Origin: Alphaproteobacteria bacterium
GTDB taxonomy: Bacteria; Pseudomonadota; Alphaproteobacteria; CALKHQ01
Reading direction: 5' to 3'
Assembly: GCA_041396705.1 (NCBI GenBank)
Contig: JAWKYB010000015.1
Location: 1-64,000 of the forward strand
Length of the DNA stretch: 64,000 nt
Shown: positions 62,824 to 64,000 of the stretch, piece by piece
Layout: the number at the start of each line of letters is the position of its first letter
How positions within the stretch are numbered: position 1 is the stretch's first letter
Position numbers and translations under genes: made by a program
The notes under the pieces: model-generated
The model's input: only the letters and a program-made list of their open reading frames with translations
The model's database searches: none
Told to the model about the DNA's origin: nothing

Positions 62824-64000
62824 TTGCGGAAATACGCTCCATGCCGTTCATGTAGGGGCGGAGCGCATCGGGCACCGTGACCGAGCCGTCCTCCTGCTGG
62901 TAGTTCTCGACCACCGCGATCAACGCCCGACCGACGGCGAGGCCGGATCCGTTGAGGGTGTGCACATGCGCCGGGCCCTTGCCGTCGGCGGGCCGATAGC
63001 GTGCCTTCATCCGCCGCGCCTGGAACGGGCCGCAGTTGGAGCAGCTGGAAATCTCGCGATAGGCGCCCTGCCCCGGCAGCCAGACCTCCAGGTCGTGGGT
63101 CTTGACCGCGCCGAAGCCGAGGTCGCCGGTGCACAGGCTGACCACCCGGTAGGGCAGCGCCAGCCGCTGCAGCACCGCCTCGGCGCAGCCGGTCATGCGC
63201 TCATGTTCCGCCGCCGAATCCTCGGGGCGCGTGATCGACACCATCTCCACCTTGGTGAACTGGTGCTGGCGGATCATGCCGCGGGTGTCCTTACCCGCCG
63301 CGCCGGCCTCGGAGCGGAAGCAGGGCGTGCGCGCGGTGAACCGCAGCGGCAGGTCGGCCTCGTCGACGATCATGTCGGCGACGATGTTGGTCAGCGGCAC
63401 CTCGGCGGTCGGGATCAGCCAGTAGTCGTCGGTGGTGCGGAACTGGTCCTGGGCGAATTTCGGCAGCTGGTTGGTGCCGAACAGTGCGGTGTCGCGCACC
63501 AGCAGCGGCGGCGAGATCTCGGTGTAGCCGTGCTCGCGGGTCTGCATGTCCAGCATCAGGTCGCCCAGCGCCCGCTCCAGCAGCGCCAGCGCGCCGCGCA
63601 GCAGGACGAAGCGCGCGCCTGACAGCTTGGCCGCAGTGGCGAAGTCCATCAGGCCAAGGGCCTCGCCCAGCGCGTCGTGCTCCTTCGGCGGGAAGGCGAA
63701 GTCGCGCGGCGTACCCCAGCGGCGCAACTCGGCATTGTCCGCCTCGTCGCGGCCGTCCGGAACCTCCGCCGCGGGCATGTTGGGCAGGCCGGCCAGCAGG
63801 CCGTCGCGCTCCGTCTCCAGCGCGCGAATCCGCTCTTCCAATGCCGGCATCGCCGTCTTCATGCCGGCGACCTCGGCCATCAGCGCGTCGGCGTCGCCGC
63901 CGTCCCGCTTCAGCCGCCCGATTTCCTTGGAGGCTTCGTTGCGCCGGGTCTGCATCTCCTGCAGCGCGGACGTGGCCGTGCGCAGGTCGCCATCCAGCGC
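62816..64000 (-). CDS. serS: seryl-tRNA synthetase (partial, 5' end beyond window)
   Basis: The last 394 residues of SerRS; the frame is still open at the window edge and some 25-35 N-terminal residues are missing. The visible N-terminal part is the coiled-coil arm (EASKEIGRLKRDGGDADALMAEVAGMKTAMPALEERIRALETERDGLLA). The class II core has motif 2 (PCFRSEAGAAGKDTRGMIRQHQFTKVEMV) and motif 3 (LNGSGLAVGRALIAVVENYQ). It charges tRNA-Ser and is first in the serS-surE-pcm operon. Confidence 0.96.
   Translation of the reverse strand, partial: ALDGDLRTATSALQEMQTRRNEASKEIGRLKRDGGDADALMAEVAGMKTAMPALEERIRALETERDGLLAGLPNMPAAEVPDGRDEADNAELRRWGTPRDFAFPPKEHDALGEALGLMDFATAAKLSGARFVLLRGALALLERALGDLMLDMQTREHGYTEISPPLLVRDTALFGTNQLPKFAQDQFRTTDDYWLIPTAEVPLTNIVADMIVDEADLPLRFTARTPCFRSEAGAAGKDTRGMIRQHQFTKVEMVSITRPEDSAAEHERMTGCAEAVLQRLALPYRVVSLCTGDLGFGAVKTHDLEVWLPGQGAYREISSCSNCGPFQARRMKARYRPADGKGPAHVHTLNGSGLAVGRALIAVVENYQQEDGSVTVPDALRPYMNGMERISANA

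Overview
The window is about 69% GC, densely coded on both strands, and carries no insertion sequence, integrase, CRISPR array or rRNA. Gene content and order point to an alphaproteobacterium of a Rhodospirillales-like type. The strongest sign is the order serS-surE-pcm-LysM/M23 ... DUF815 ... yajC-secD-secF-Mth938 (NDUFAF3-like) ... squalene/phytoene-synthase-like (NDUFAF6-like) ... trmFO. Others are a gyrA-coaD-tRNA-Lys block and an Ada/AdaB fusion. No species can be named from sequence alone.

Layout. 1-10.9 kb is mixed metabolism and regulation: SRAP/HMCES, rhodanese, AraC regulator, cytosine-deaminase-like amidohydrolase, a copper-handling pair (DUF1775-PCu(A)C fusion plus DUF2946), a Gfo/Idh/MocA oxidoreductase, a MarR-DUF2000 pair, a sugar O-methyltransferase, an HIBADH-CMD pair and a GST. 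11-16.3 kb holds a CmcJ-type oxidoreductase with an SDR, a possible small RNA or attenuator before an OsmC gene, a frameshifted RTX protein, a PEP-mutase-like lyase and Ada. 16.4-31.5 kb is a nitrate respiration locus. Two Crp/Fnr regulators without N-terminal Cys clusters flank two FNR-type boxes, followed by narK1, narK2, narGHJI, a PpiC-type isomerase and a hemerythrin protein, then an unaccompanied molybdenum hydroxylase large subunit. Nitrate is imported and nitrite exported by the NarKs. NarGHI reduces nitrate at the membrane, with NarJ and probably the PpiC protein helping assembly.

31.6-38.8 kb is housekeeping (tRNA-Lys, coaD, gyrA, ssb, uvrA). 38.9-49.2 kb is the accessory-looking part: an AraC regulator, an unrecognised 202-aa gene, an intradiol dioxygenase, a methyltransferase, and two related secreted Cys-rich proteins, one carrying two beta/gamma-crystallin domains. 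It also holds a papain-like Cys-His-Asp protein with a small upstream gene, an ECF sigma/anti-sigma pair, and a PagL-like lipid A deacylase gene interrupted by an in-frame TGA. 49.3-64 kb returns to core functions: trmFO (frame-broken here), two Sel1-like paralogues, the NDUFAF6-like gene, sodB, a lipoprotein, Mth938, secF-secD-yajC, DUF815, a cupin, NlpD-like, pcm, surE and a partial serS.

Three genes have disrupted frames (RTX, PagL, trmFO). Because trmFO is a core gene broken by two single-base losses 20 nt apart, some of these may be sequence errors. The best candidates for undescribed biology are the beta/gamma-crystallin/Cys-rich pair, the papain-like protein with its small partner, the orphan gene at 40.1 kb and the leader upstream of OsmC.
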